Below are positions 1 through 7,728 of a stretch of DNA of 41,823 nucleotides, one piece after another. Location of the stretch: contig JAGQHN010000006.1 of assembly GCA_020431825.1 (NCBI GenBank), positions 1 to 41,823 of the forward strand, read 5' to 3'. The DNA comes from Trueperaceae bacterium. Lineage in GTDB: Bacteria > Deinococcota > Deinococci > Deinococcales > Trueperaceae. The translations under genes were made by a program, and so were the position numbers. Every line of letters begins with the position of its first letter. Positions within the stretch are counted from its first letter, which is position 1. Under the pieces are notes generated by a model. The model was not told where the DNA came from. It ran no database searches and saw only the letters and a list, made by a program, of their open reading frames with translations.

Positions 1-125
1 TTGATATTCACTTTATTCATTTACTCACTGACCTTGAGGCTTTTAACCATCGCCATTCTCTTCAGTTCAAATTAGTTTCTTTATAAATGCAAGTCATGAG
101 TTTTAGGTACTCAGCAGCGATAAAG

Positions 126-150
126 AAAAAGGCTCGAGTAAGCTCGAGCC
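126..150 (-). terminator. Rho-independent terminator of osmC
   Basis: On the minus strand an 8-bp stem GGCTCGAG / CTCGAGCC with a 4-nt loop is followed directly by TTTTTC, 21 bp after the osmC stop codon. Both arms contain CTCGAG. Confidence 0.85.
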
Positions 151-171
151 TGATTGCTATAAACTTAACTT

Positions 172-594
172 TTAAGATTCCAGACTAGCGTCTAGTGTTA
201 TTTCATTGACACTGGCAAGCGCCTTAGAAACAGGGCAGCCCTCTTTGGCTTTTTGGGCAAAGTCTTTAAACTCTGCTTCAGTAATGCCAGAAACTTTTGC
301 TTTGGTAACCAGTTCAATCTTGGTAATGGTTGGACCGTCGCCAATGGTAACGGTAGCAGTGGTTTCGACTTTTTCGGGAGGGGTGTTGTTGTTGCTTAGC
401 AGCGCGGATAAAAACATGGAGTAACAGCCTGCATGCGCTGCGCCAATAAGTTCTTCGGGGTTGGTTCCCTCACCATTTTCAAAACGAGAGGCTCTGGTAA
501 AAGGGCCAGTGAAATTGCCTTTGGGTAAGGTCATGCTGCCTTTACCCTCTTTTAAGCTGCCTTCCCAGACAGCATGTGATTTGGTAGTTGCCAT
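172..594 (-). CDS. osmC: OsmC-type organic hydroperoxide reductase
   Basis: A 140-residue protein of the OsmC peroxiredoxin family, which reduces organic hydroperoxides in the cytoplasm using two redox cysteines. Both cysteines are present: C57 in AHAGCYSM and C120 in EGCPVSKAL. The EEL..AAHAGC block and the CPVSKAL motif fit the OsmC branch rather than Ohr, and the length matches E. coli OsmC (about 143 aa). ATG at 594 is preceded by AAAGGAG at good spacing. The gene is monocistronic, with its own terminator just downstream. It contains no CTCGAG, unlike most genes here. Stress induction is typical of the family, but I see no operator. Confidence 0.93.
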   Translation of the reverse strand: MATTKSHAVWEGSLKEGKGSMTLPKGNFTGPFTRASRFENGEGTNPEELIGAAHAGCYSMFLSALLSNNNTPPEKVETTATVTIGDGPTITKIELVTKAKVSGITEAEFKDFAQKAKEGCPVSKALASVNEITLDASLES

Positions 595-700
595 ATAAAC
601 TCCTTTCGGCGCTAGCTTAACTCAAGTTAAGTCTAAAAACGATAGGCTAGCTTTAGTTTAGGAGTGAGCAGGTACTTCAGCTATTAGAGCATGGGCAAAT

Positions 701-728
701 AAAAAAACAGCGAGCACCTGGGCTCGCT
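701..728 (-). terminator. Rho-independent terminator of the DoxX gene
   Basis: On the minus strand AGCGAGC, a 6-nt loop and GCTCGCT form a 7-bp stem followed by GTTTTTTT, 27 bp downstream of the DoxX stop codon. Confidence 0.85.
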
Positions 729-754
729 ATCTTGAATACTGAGTTTTAACTACT

Positions 755-1357
755 TTAAGCTATTTGGTGAGCGGGTTGACCTTCATGAGCGGGTTGACCT
801 TCAAAAGCGTCATGGTGTTGTTTCCACTCGGCCCTAGGGGCACCAATTCTTGGTAAAACCCAGAAATCTAAGCCCCAGTAGCCAGCAACGCGCCAGGCTA
901 AGACAATCCAGGTTGCCAGGACGAACATGACAGGGTTGGTAGAAACGGTACCAGCAAAGAGGAAGGCTGCGTTCATCATGCCACCGAAAAAGGCTGACAT
1001 GCCAGTTAAGAAGCCCAAGACAAGAGCAGTACCGACCAGGATTTCACCGAAGGCGACCATATGGCTTAATACAGGGGCATTGGGTAAGAAAATATTTTCG
1101 ATCATCCAGGCGTACCAGCCTTGCACGCTGGGGTGATCGCCTGTAGCCAAGGTTAAAGCTCTGTCTAAAAAACCTTTAACGGCACCACCGGCTTCGGGGC
1201 CGACCCAGGCGGGATTAGTGATTTTGTGCATACCAGCACTTAGCCAGAGATAACCTAAATAAATACGAACGATGGTCCAGAAAGGAACGGAGGCACGACT
1301 TGCAAAGACCCATTTACTAAGTTTGGGTTCGGGGTAAGTAGCGACAGGGTTTTTCAT
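755..1357 (-). CDS. DoxX family membrane protein
   Basis: A 200-residue integral membrane protein. The frame stays open upstream to 1591, but ATG at 1357 has AAGGAG seven bases before it, and the DoxX-like sequence begins there, so the shorter start is chosen. The first helix (about residues 26-46) carries the DoxX/DoxD-type pattern with RI.LG, W and G..K. Two or three more hydrophobic segments follow between about residues 90 and 165. DoxX proteins are small membrane proteins linked to quinone or thiosulfate oxidation and redox stress; the role here is unknown. The C-terminus ends in a duplicated HEGQPA sequence (see the repeat entry). The gene has its own terminator and contains no CTCGAG. 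Confidence 0.82.
   Translation of the reverse strand: MKNPVATYPEPKLSKWVFASRASVPFWTIVRIYLGYLWLSAGMHKITNPAWVGPEAGGAVKGFLDRALTLATGDHPSVQGWYAWMIENIFLPNAPVLSHMVAFGEILVGTALVLGFLTGMSAFFGGMMNAAFLFAGTVSTNPVMFVLATWIVLAWRVAGYWGLDFWVLPRIGAPRAEWKQHHDAFEGQPAHEGQPAHQIA
768..803. repeat. 18-bp perfect tandem duplication in the DoxX C-terminus
   Basis: Positions 768-785 and 786-803 are identical 18-bp units (TGAGCGGGTTGACCTTCA). They encode two copies of HEGQPA in the hydrophilic tail. This looks like a recent in-frame slippage duplication. Confidence 0.9.
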
Positions 1358-1591
1358 ATGCTTCTCCTTATCAGCAGCTTTTGGCTTGCTTTGTTTACAG
1401 GAAAAGTCTATTACTTGTGCCTCTATCTCAAATCCTGCGCTTTCCCACCTCTGATGTAAGAAAAAGTCTGACATATTGACGGTACTTATAAGACTGACTT
1501 GACACGGGGCATTTGTCCAGTTATGTGATGACTCGAGCCGTACCGGACTAAGCTTCTTTGGTTTCAATTTTGCTAAAACGAGGCGAGTCAA

Positions 1592-1627
1592 AAGCCTCGA
1601 GCCACACTAAAGATAAGCTCGAGGCTT
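1592..1627 (-). terminator. Terminator of the UbiE-like methyltransferase gene
   Basis: Arms AAGCCTCGAG (1592-1601) and CTCGAGGCTT (1618-1627) form a 10-bp stem. On the minus strand it ends in CTTTTGACTC. The base of the stem touches the stop codon of the upstream gene, and both arms carry CTCGAG. The U-run is short, so efficiency may be modest. Confidence 0.7.
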
Positions 1628-2430
1628 CAAACGGGTTTTTGCCAAACAATAATATGTGCGGCCGCGTCAAAGGTTACTTTTCCACTGCTCAGTTTAAAAG
1701 GCGCCAAATCTTTTCTGGCTTCAACGAGTAAGCGCTCAAAGTCTTGATCACTTATGCTGTCCGCGAGCGTCCAACCTCTGATTTCGGTGTGCATCCAGGC
1801 TTCGATGGAGTCAAACTGTATGTTGCCTATTTGCGTTTCTAAAATCATGCCGTCTAGCCCAGCTTCGGCACCTAACTTTTTAAGCTTGTTGGCATCTCCG
1901 AGAGCGTAAGGAGCATCAATGCTTTTCGCAGCTGTCTCACCAAAAAGACGGTTCAATAACTCCCGAACTTTAACATAGCCAGGGGTTTGCTCTAGGCTGG
2001 CCCAAACTGCAATGGTGAGACGACCCCCAGGTTTTGCTACCCTTGCCATTTCTTTTAGGGCAGTTGCTTTCTGGTTAAAGAACATCAGGCTAAACTGGCT
2101 AAGGACCTTGTCGAAATGGTTGTCTGGAAAGGGCAGGGCTTCAGCGTCTCCTCGTTGCCAGTTAATCGAAGGTGCTTTGGCTTTTGCTACCTCGAGCATA
2201 CCCTCATTTATATCCAGACCTGTTACCGAGCCCGAACTGCCAACAAGGTTTAAGGCTGCTCTGGCAAGCACTCCTGTACCACAGGCAACATCGAGCACCT
2301 GATCGCCAGATTGAACCTGTGCGGCCGCTGTAACAGGTCTTGTCCAGAATTGAAAAGCGGCAGGCAGAAAGAAATCCTCGTATATTTCTGCGGCTGTTTT
2401 GCTTACTTGGCCCAGCTCATGAACATCCAT
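1627..2430 (-). CDS. Class I SAM-dependent methyltransferase (UbiE/MenG-like)
   Basis: A 267-residue soluble methyltransferase. SAM-binding motif I is VLDVACGTGVLARAAL (about residues 45-60). It is followed by the acidic end of strand 2 (VTGLDIN), then RGDAEALPFPDNHFD and VLSQFSLMFF, typical of the UbiE/COQ5 fold. The family methylates quinone precursors, lipids or small metabolites; the substrate cannot be told here. ATG at 2430 has AGGAG upstream. The gene stands alone between two gaps and ends on a CTCGAG-containing hairpin. It is not a convincing menG/ubiE because no quinone genes are nearby. Confidence 0.85.
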   Translation of the reverse strand: MDVHELGQVSKTAAEIYEDFFLPAAFQFWTRPVTAAAQVQSGDQVLDVACGTGVLARAALNLVGSSGSVTGLDINEGMLEVAKAKAPSINWQRGDAEALPFPDNHFDKVLSQFSLMFFNQKATALKEMARVAKPGGRLTIAVWASLEQTPGYVKVRELLNRLFGETAAKSIDAPYALGDANKLKKLGAEAGLDGMILETQIGNIQFDSIEAWMHTEIRGWTLADSISDQDFERLLVEARKDLAPFKLSSGKVTFDAAAHIIVWQKPV

Positions 2431-2606
2431 GCTTGCTCCTAACTGGTTTAGCTAAACACTGACAGTAGAAGAAGATTGCGCCTGAATAGGTAAAATCTTC
2501 TCTTAATTTCTATGTATTAAGCAAACCAAGCTTAGTTTAGGCAGGCTAACGTTCCTTCAGCGTTCCTGGGGTAAAGCTCTTCGGTTTAGATTTATGGATC
2601 AGGGTT

Positions 2607-3254
2607 TTAACCTGCTAGCGCCTCGAGTGCATCCTCTAAACTCTCAAACACATGAGGCGTGAGTTCTTTAAACGCCTCAGCATTGTGCTCGGGTATGGCA
2701 ATGCAAGTTGTTCCGGCGGCGACAGCGGCTTTGACCCCGGTCAGGCTGTCTTCAAAAACCAGCGAGTGCGTAGGTTTAACCTTGAGTCTTTTGGAAGCCA
2801 GCAAATACAGATCAGGGGCGGGTTTGGCCTGTTTAACCTGCTCGGCAGAAAAGCGTAGGGGAAAATGTTTTGCCCAGCTCTTACCCGCTAGCGTTGTTTC
2901 AATAATGTCAATGCTTGAGTTTGACACAATAGCTTTAGGTAACTCTAAGCCAGCAACGGTTTCTATAAGCTTGACTGCGCCGGGCTTATCTTCGACAGAG
3001 GGTAAAAGCTTTTTGACGCTTTTTTCTAATTCGGCAATAAGATGTTCGACCGTCGTAGCCAGGTTATAGGTTTCCACCATCATAGCGGCTGTCGTTTCAA
3101 CCTTGGTACCAGGAAAACGCGCCTGCACTTCGGGCTCGAGGGTTGCCCCAAACTGGGCTACTGTATCTATTTCAGCAATGCGCCAGAGGCTCTCAGAGTC
3201 AACCAGCGTGCCGTCCATATCAAACAAAACTGCTTCAAAATCAGTGAGTCGCAT
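2607..3254 (-). CDS. HAD-superfamily phosphatase (beta-phosphoglucomutase-like)
   Basis: A 215-residue HAD hydrolase with all four motifs: LFDMDGTLVDS (nucleophile D12, acid/base D14), VSNSS (motif II Ser), the Lys region KQAKPAPDLY, and the metal-binding acid pair in VFEDSLTGVKAA. The cap-1 helical insertion between motifs I and II places it in the subgroup of beta-phosphoglucomutases and sugar-phosphate or phosphoglycolate phosphatases. The substrate is unknown. The ATG at 3254 lies inside the end of the upstream lipoprotein gene (14-bp overlap) and has no close SD site, so translation is probably coupled. Confidence 0.9.
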   Translation of the reverse strand: MRLTDFEAVLFDMDGTLVDSESLWRIAEIDTVAQFGATLEPEVQARFPGTKVETTAAMMVETYNLATTVEHLIAELEKSVKKLLPSVEDKPGAVKLIETVAGLELPKAIVSNSSIDIIETTLAGKSWAKHFPLRFSAEQVKQAKPAPDLYLLASKRLKVKPTHSLVFEDSLTGVKAAVAAGTTCIAIPEHNAEAFKELTPHVFESLEDALEALAG

Positions 3255-3450
3255 TGGCGTAGCTTACGCAATCTCCCTGATTTTTAAAAGTACGTCCGTC
3301 CTTGCTGCGTAAACTTTGCCAACCACCGTTTTTGCAGGCATCTTTAGAAAAGCTCTGCACAGTCAGGGGCTGAGCGCTTATGCTTGCCTGAAAAGTTGTA
3401 GTGCAAGCACATAAAGGTAAGACGAATAAGGCTAGACAGAGATTTTTCAT
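3241..3450 (-). CDS. Small secreted Cys-rich (lipo)protein with CxNGGW...FKNQGxCV motif
   Basis: A 69-residue protein with a hydrophobic signal sequence (MKNLCLALFVLPLCAC). It has a possible lipobox ending at C14 or C16. The mature part ends in CKNGGWQSL..., FKNQGDCVSYAN. This two-cysteine C..GGW...F.NQG.CV module recurs in small secreted bacterial proteins, but I know of no assigned function. ATG at 3450 has GAGG six bases upstream. That SD site lies in one arm of an inverted repeat (separate entry). The 3' end overlaps the HAD gene, so the two are probably cotranscribed. Confidence 0.7.
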   Translation of the reverse strand: MKNLCLALFVLPLCACTTTFQASISAQPLTVQSFSKDACKNGGWQSLRSKDGRTFKNQGDCVSYANATH

Positions 3451-3485
3451 AGCATCCTCGAGGTTTAGTCTAGCCAGAGGATGCT
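3451..3485 (-). promoter_or_regulatory. Inverted repeat covering the ribosome site of the small lipoprotein gene
   Basis: AGCATCCTC (3451-3459) and GAGGATGCT (3477-3485) are perfectly complementary 9-bp arms around a 17-nt loop. The arm next to the start codon includes the SD site. The loop also contains TAGACT on the minus strand, which could itself be a -10 box. In that case the distal arm would not be transcribed and the repeat would act as a DNA operator. Confidence 0.5.
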
Positions 3486-3570
3486 GTAACCTTAATGGTC
3501 TTTTTCACTGGCTATGAAAAGTCAGTCTATCGTCAGTTGAATGTAAAGGGCATGATAGATAGTTTAAAAG

Positions 3571-5397
3571 TCAGGCTTTAAATTGCTCGACCAGTCTTTC
3601 GTACTCTTCTACCCTGGCTTCTGCAATGCCTAAACTGGCCTGCCAGAAAGCTTTATCTTCTATATCTATGCCAAATTGCTGAGCCAAGGTCCTGGCATCT
3701 GCCATGCCTGTTGAGGCGAGAAGTTCGTTGTAGCGCTGCTGAAAACCCTCGGGTTGCTTTTGGTACTCGGCGTAAAGCCCTAAGCCAAAGAGATAGCCAA
3801 AGGTATAAGGAAAGTTGTAGAAGCTGCGGCTGGTGATGTAATAGTGGCCTTTCTGTGCCCACATAAGCGGATGGCGCTCTTTGGCATTTAGACCATCACC
3901 ATAGGTTTGGGCTTGAGCGTCAAGCATTATGCCTTTAAATTCACTGATGGATAATTCGCGTTCCTGCCGTTTTTCGCAGACGGTTTTTTCAAAGATGAAG
4001 CGTGAGTAAATATCTAAAATGAGCTGGGTAGCCCCCAGTAAATCTTGCTCGAGGATAGCCAGTTTTTCTTTATCAGCTGCGCTTTGCAAAAGTTGATTGA
4101 CCACAATGGTTTCACAGAAGATACTGGCGGTTTCAGCCAGGGTCATGGGGGTACTGCGGTTAAGGCTCGAGCGCTCAAACTGGTACATCTGCTCATTGTG
4201 GTAGCCATGCCCCAGTTCATGAGCCAGGGTAAAAATGTCATCAAGCGTATGCCCATAATTCAGCATAATGCGCGATTCTTTGCGCCCCGGTACCGCCATA
4301 CAAAAGGCACCATTGCGCTTGCCTTTACGCGGCGGCACGTCAAGCCATTCCTCTTTAAAGGCTTTGGCTGCGTAGTCAGCGAGTTCATCTGAGTAGGTTT
4401 TAAAGCTGTTTATAACAAACGCTTTGGCCTCGTCATAGCTGTAGTGCTTGGCTTTGCCTATACTCACGGGGGCATTCAGGTCATACCAGGCAAGCGTATC
4501 TTTGCCTAAAAAGCTGGCCTTCGCTTTGAGATAACGCCGAAAATAGGGGAAGCTATCGCGGCAGGCTGCCTGCATAGCCTCCAAAGCTTTTTCACTGATG
4601 CCGTTTTGAAAAACAGCTTCTGCTAAGACACTGTTCCAGCCACGTTTCTGGCTCAGCACATTCATTTGCCCTTTTATGCTATTCATGGCAGCGGCAAAAG
4701 CGACTTCGTGATTACCAAGAAGCTCGAGTTCTTTTTCAAAAGCTGCTTTGCGCAGTTCTGGGTTAGCATCTCCCTGAAGGTTTTTAAGCTCAGTAACTGT
4801 AAATTCACTCTGGCTTTGCTCAGGGAGTTGCGCTGCTATGGTATTGCGGCTAATCAGGTCATTGTGAAGTCTTGCCCAGGCGCCTCCGCCCGTGGTGTCA
4901 AGCTGACTGGCAAGCGCTTCTTCGTTATCGGTCATCAGATGTTGTGCCAGTAACTGAGCACGCTCCAGGGCGTAACGGTGGCTTTGAGCCAGCTCAGAAG
5001 CCTGAAAATAAGGGTCCAGCTCGAGCCTGCCTAAAAAAGCAGTTATGCGTTTTACTAAGGTTGAATAACTTGTCTGAACATCCAGAAACTGGGAGGTCTC
5101 GGCTTTGGCCTGATCGTTAAAGGCGTCGGTACTGGTAAAGCCTGTCAGGTAAGCGCGCAGGTCTGCGCTCAGTTCGCTAAGCTCATTAATGCTACTCACC
5201 AGTGTATCTAAAAGCTCAAAGAGATCGGCGGAAGGCTCGAGCTTTGCCCCTGAGCCAATAGCCCGTTCATTCATCAGGGTTTCAAGGTCTTGAAGACTGG
5301 TTTTTAATGCTGTTTTTGCCGTTTGAAAATCGGCTGAATCAAGGCCAGAAAAGATACTCTCGAGTTGCCAGTAGGGTAAATTTTGTACCGATGCCAT
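3571..5397 (-). CDS. pepF: Oligoendopeptidase F, M3 family zinc metallopeptidase
   Basis: About 608 residues, the usual length for PepF. The zinc site HELGH is at about residues 393-397 (in TLAHELGHGYH), with the third ligand region in PMTLAETASIF about 27 residues later. The long helical N-terminal half and C-terminal WAQKGHYY / FYNFPYTFGYLFG segments are typical of M3B oligoendopeptidases. These are cytoplasmic enzymes that cut short peptides; no signal peptide is present. A GTG at 5403 is in frame, but the ATG at 5397 sits exactly 6 nt after TAGACT with no SD site, so a leaderless ATG start is preferred. No terminator is evident downstream. Confidence 0.92.
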   Translation of the reverse strand: MASVQNLPYWQLESIFSGLDSADFQTAKTALKTSLQDLETLMNERAIGSGAKLEPSADLFELLDTLVSSINELSELSADLRAYLTGFTSTDAFNDQAKAETSQFLDVQTSYSTLVKRITAFLGRLELDPYFQASELAQSHRYALERAQLLAQHLMTDNEEALASQLDTTGGGAWARLHNDLISRNTIAAQLPEQSQSEFTVTELKNLQGDANPELRKAAFEKELELLGNHEVAFAAAMNSIKGQMNVLSQKRGWNSVLAEAVFQNGISEKALEAMQAACRDSFPYFRRYLKAKASFLGKDTLAWYDLNAPVSIGKAKHYSYDEAKAFVINSFKTYSDELADYAAKAFKEEWLDVPPRKGKRNGAFCMAVPGRKESRIMLNYGHTLDDIFTLAHELGHGYHNEQMYQFERSSLNRSTPMTLAETASIFCETIVVNQLLQSAADKEKLAILEQDLLGATQLILDIYSRFIFEKTVCEKRQERELSISEFKGIMLDAQAQTYGDGLNAKERHPLMWAQKGHYYITSRSFYNFPYTFGYLFGLGLYAEYQKQPEGFQQRYNELLASTGMADARTLAQQFGIDIEDKAFWQASLGIAEARVEEYERLVEQFKA

Positions 5398-5403
5398 CTG
5401 CAC

Positions 5404-5409
5404 AGTCTA
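5404..5409 (-). promoter_or_regulatory. -10-like box TAGACT, leaderless pepF
   Basis: On the minus strand TAGACT lies exactly 6 nt before the pepF ATG and there is no SD site. It matches the TANACT-N6-ATG pattern of five other genes in the window. No clear -35 element. Confidence 0.5.
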
Positions 5410-5436
5410 TCAACGCAAACGTTTTCATATCATAAT

Positions 5437-5949
5437 CTAGCGTTCAAAGGCAGGAACATAGTGTACGGCACCTGATAGCGAGGCTAGAGTTCCCTGGACG
5501 AGCTCCTGCACCATAAAAGCCTCACCATCATACTCACCTCTAAAGCTCAGCCCATACTTATTTGCAGGTTCAAAGCCAAACTGCGGGTAGTAGGTCGGGT
5601 GACCCAAAACCACTATGGCAGAGATGCCCTGTGTTTTGCACTGCTCGAGGCTTTGCCAGATAAGCGCTTTACCCACGCCTTGTTTTTGAAATGCTGGTAA
5701 GACAGCCACTGGCCCCAAGCCCCAGACAGTATGATTCTGAGGATTGGATTCGGTGGTAACCGGGCTATACAAAATATGAGCGACAGCTTCGTCATTTAAA
5801 AAGGCCAGTAAAGACAGCGCTATATGCCCATCCCTTCTTACCTGATTGACCAATTCAGCCTCATCAATTTGCTTAAAGGCAGCGTGGTTGATGGCATAAA
5901 TGACATCTTGGTCTTCAGAAGTTTCGGGTTTTATGAGTAGTCCCTGCAT
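5437..5949 (-). CDS. GNAT family N-acetyltransferase (YhbS-like)
   Basis: A 170-residue GNAT acyltransferase. The acetyl-CoA loop is in GPVAVLPAFQKQGVGKALI (about residues 77-96, Q..GVG). It is followed by VVLGHPTYYPQFGFEPA, the pattern typical of YhbS-type acetyltransferases. The target is unknown. The ATG overlaps the stop of the upstream membrane-protein gene by one base (TGATG), so it is the last gene of a coupled rluD / membrane protein / GNAT operon. Confidence 0.88.
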   Translation of the reverse strand: MQGLLIKPETSEDQDVIYAINHAAFKQIDEAELVNQVRRDGHIALSLLAFLNDEAVAHILYSPVTTESNPQNHTVWGLGPVAVLPAFQKQGVGKALIWQSLEQCKTQGISAIVVLGHPTYYPQFGFEPANKYGLSFRGEYDGEAFMVQELVQGTLASLSGAVHYVPAFER

Positions 5950-6578
5950 CAGGGCGCCAGTTCACGCATGATCAGCCCGCTGGTACTTACGGTGATCTTG
6001 TAGCTTTTACCGCCCTCAATTTCTCCAAAGGTGCCCGAACCGTACTGGGCATCTACCAGAGGCTTAACAAAGTCATACTGTTTGCTCAGGTCAAAGAGGT
6101 CAATGTTGCGCGGAGTCTCGAGGCTAAAAAGGGTTCGTGGGGCATTGAGTTCATCATCAATATCGCTGTAGCGCCCCCCCACCCGGTCAAACTCGTAAAG
6201 GGTTTTAAACCCTACCAGATTGGCATAAGGATGCCACTTCAAGATTTTGGCGTCTAAGTAAAGCTGGTCACCTGCCAGACGAAAACTCTGGCTCGAGCCG
6301 TCACTGAAGTGAAGGTCTGCCCTAAACCAGCCCGGTTCCAGATTGACTATGTCAACTGTTGCTGCTGTTTGCTCTAATGTAAGCGCTTTATAGCCCCAGC
6401 TGGCGAAACTTAAAAGTCCGGCTATTACTGCCAGAAGCAAAAAAATCGTGGCTATAAACCCGCGACTAAGCCCACCCATAATGCGTTTGCGCCGAAATGC
6501 CCTGCCTGCAAAAGAAAACAACACAACAGCCAGCAGAAAGAAAAAGCCAATAATGATCCAGAGCGGGTCAAGATACAT
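5949..6578 (-). CDS. Conserved membrane-anchored protein of unknown function
   Basis: A 209-residue protein with two N-terminal membrane helices (about 5-25 and 41-62) and an extracytoplasmic domain. The domain contains RLAGDQLYLDAKILKW, GRYSDI and YGSGTF.., and resembles a proteobacterial family often labelled 'cation/multidrug efflux pump' without experimental basis. I would not assign transport to it, since two helices are too few. The start overlaps the rluD stop (TAATG) and the stop overlaps the GNAT start (TGATG), so expression is coupled on both sides. Confidence 0.75.
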   Translation of the reverse strand: MYLDPLWIIIGFFFLLAVVLFSFAGRAFRRKRIMGGLSRGFIATIFLLLAVIAGLLSFASWGYKALTLEQTAATVDIVNLEPGWFRADLHFSDGSSQSFRLAGDQLYLDAKILKWHPYANLVGFKTLYEFDRVGGRYSDIDDELNAPRTLFSLETPRNIDLFDLSKQYDFVKPLVDAQYGSGTFGEIEGGKSYKITVSTSGLIMRELAP

Positions 6579-7567
6579 TAGAGTTCTTCAATACCTTCAG
6601 GAGGCCAGCTGCCGCCGAGTTTGAGCCAGGCTTCAACCATATCTACAGGAACCTGTGCCGTAAAGGTAATAGCATGGTTATCCCTTGGATGAGGCAGGGT
6701 CAGGCGGTAGGCATGGAGAGCCTGACGGTTTATAAGGGCTGAGCTTTTGCCGTAAACCTCATCGCCTAAAATGCTGGCCCCCAGATGAGCCAGGTGTACC
6801 CTTATCTGGTGAGTGCGTCCGGTATGAGGCTTGGCTTTGACCAGCACATACCCCGGAACACGCTGCAGGACCCGAAAATAAGTATTGGCATTGCGGGCAT
6901 TGCTACCGCCCACGGTCATCTTTTGCCGATTGGTTGGGTGCCTGCCAATCGGAGCGTCAACCTGCATATCATCATCTATAAAACCAACTGCGATGGCAAT
7001 GTACTCTTTTTCGGTTAGCCGTTTTTTAAAGGCAGCGGCCAGTTTACGGTGGGCTTCATCATTTTTGGCAACGACCATCACCCCTGAAGTGTCTTTATCT
7101 AAACGGTGAACAATCCCCGGTCGGTAATCTTCGGCGGTAGGGTCAAAATGATTGTCTTTTGAAAGCTCCATGCGCCCTAACAGGGCATTGACCACGGTGC
7201 CCGTACGTACGGTTGAGGTCGGGTGAGAAATGAGGTTGGGGGGTTTATTGATGGCTGCCAGGTCATCATCTTCATAGATAAGATCCAGCGGAATCTCTTC
7301 GGCCTCGACCATCATAGGCTTAGGTGGAGGCAAAACCACCGTAACAACTTCACTGCCTTTAAGTTTGGTGGCGGCTTTACCAACGGGGCGTCCGTTTATC
7401 TGAACATGCCCTTCATCTACCAGATCTTTGGCATAACTGCGTGACAGGGAGAGTGCCAGGGCAATTGCTACGTCCAGACGTTCGCCAGCAGGTGCTTCAA
7501 AACTACGAAAATCCAGCGCTTCAGTCACTTTTCCTATTGTAGCGGTAAAATGCGGTTTAGACTGCAT
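6578..7567 (-). CDS. rluD: 23S rRNA pseudouridine synthase, RluD family
   Basis: A 329-residue enzyme of the RluA/RluD family, which converts uridines of 23S rRNA to pseudouridine. An N-terminal S4 RNA-binding domain (RLDVAIALALSLSRSYAKDL) is followed by the catalytic domain with HRLDKDTSG, catalytic D157, and GRTHQIRVHLAHLG near the C-terminus. An in-frame ATG lies at 7588, but the ATG at 7567 follows AAGGAAA at normal spacing and is preferred. First gene of a three-gene overlapping operon. RluD versus RluC/RluA specificity is inferred from length and the S4 domain only. Confidence 0.88.
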   Translation of the reverse strand: MQSKPHFTATIGKVTEALDFRSFEAPAGERLDVAIALALSLSRSYAKDLVDEGHVQINGRPVGKAATKLKGSEVVTVVLPPPKPMMVEAEEIPLDLIYEDDDLAAINKPPNLISHPTSTVRTGTVVNALLGRMELSKDNHFDPTAEDYRPGIVHRLDKDTSGVMVVAKNDEAHRKLAAAFKKRLTEKEYIAIAVGFIDDDMQVDAPIGRHPTNRQKMTVGGSNARNANTYFRVLQRVPGYVLVKAKPHTGRTHQIRVHLAHLGASILGDEVYGKSSALINRQALHAYRLTLPHPRDNHAITFTAQVPVDMVEAWLKLGGSWPPEGIEEL

Positions 7568-7728
7568 GGGAGTTTCCTTTTCCTTCATTTAGCACTGATT
7601 AGAGAGGTTTTACGGTCTTAAAGGGGCTGTAATTGGCAAAAGTGTCAAGCGAAAAACAGGATGGGTTAAAATACCAGAACGGTTTTTTGGTTAAGAGCAA
7701 GACTCGAGCAAGCACAAAAGGAGGCAAG

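Noticed and set aside
1-171. Short open stretch at the left edge as the end of a gene
   Set aside because: Only 24 codons to a stop with no recognisable sequence; cannot be judged from the window edge.
1499-1521. TTGACA on the + strand as a promoter
   Set aside because: The -10 candidate TATGTG is poor and the direction points into the end of an opposing gene.
1358-1591. Upstream extension of the DoxX gene (78 extra codons)
   Set aside because: The ATG at 1357 has a strong SD site and starts the DoxX-like sequence; the extension has no conserved features.
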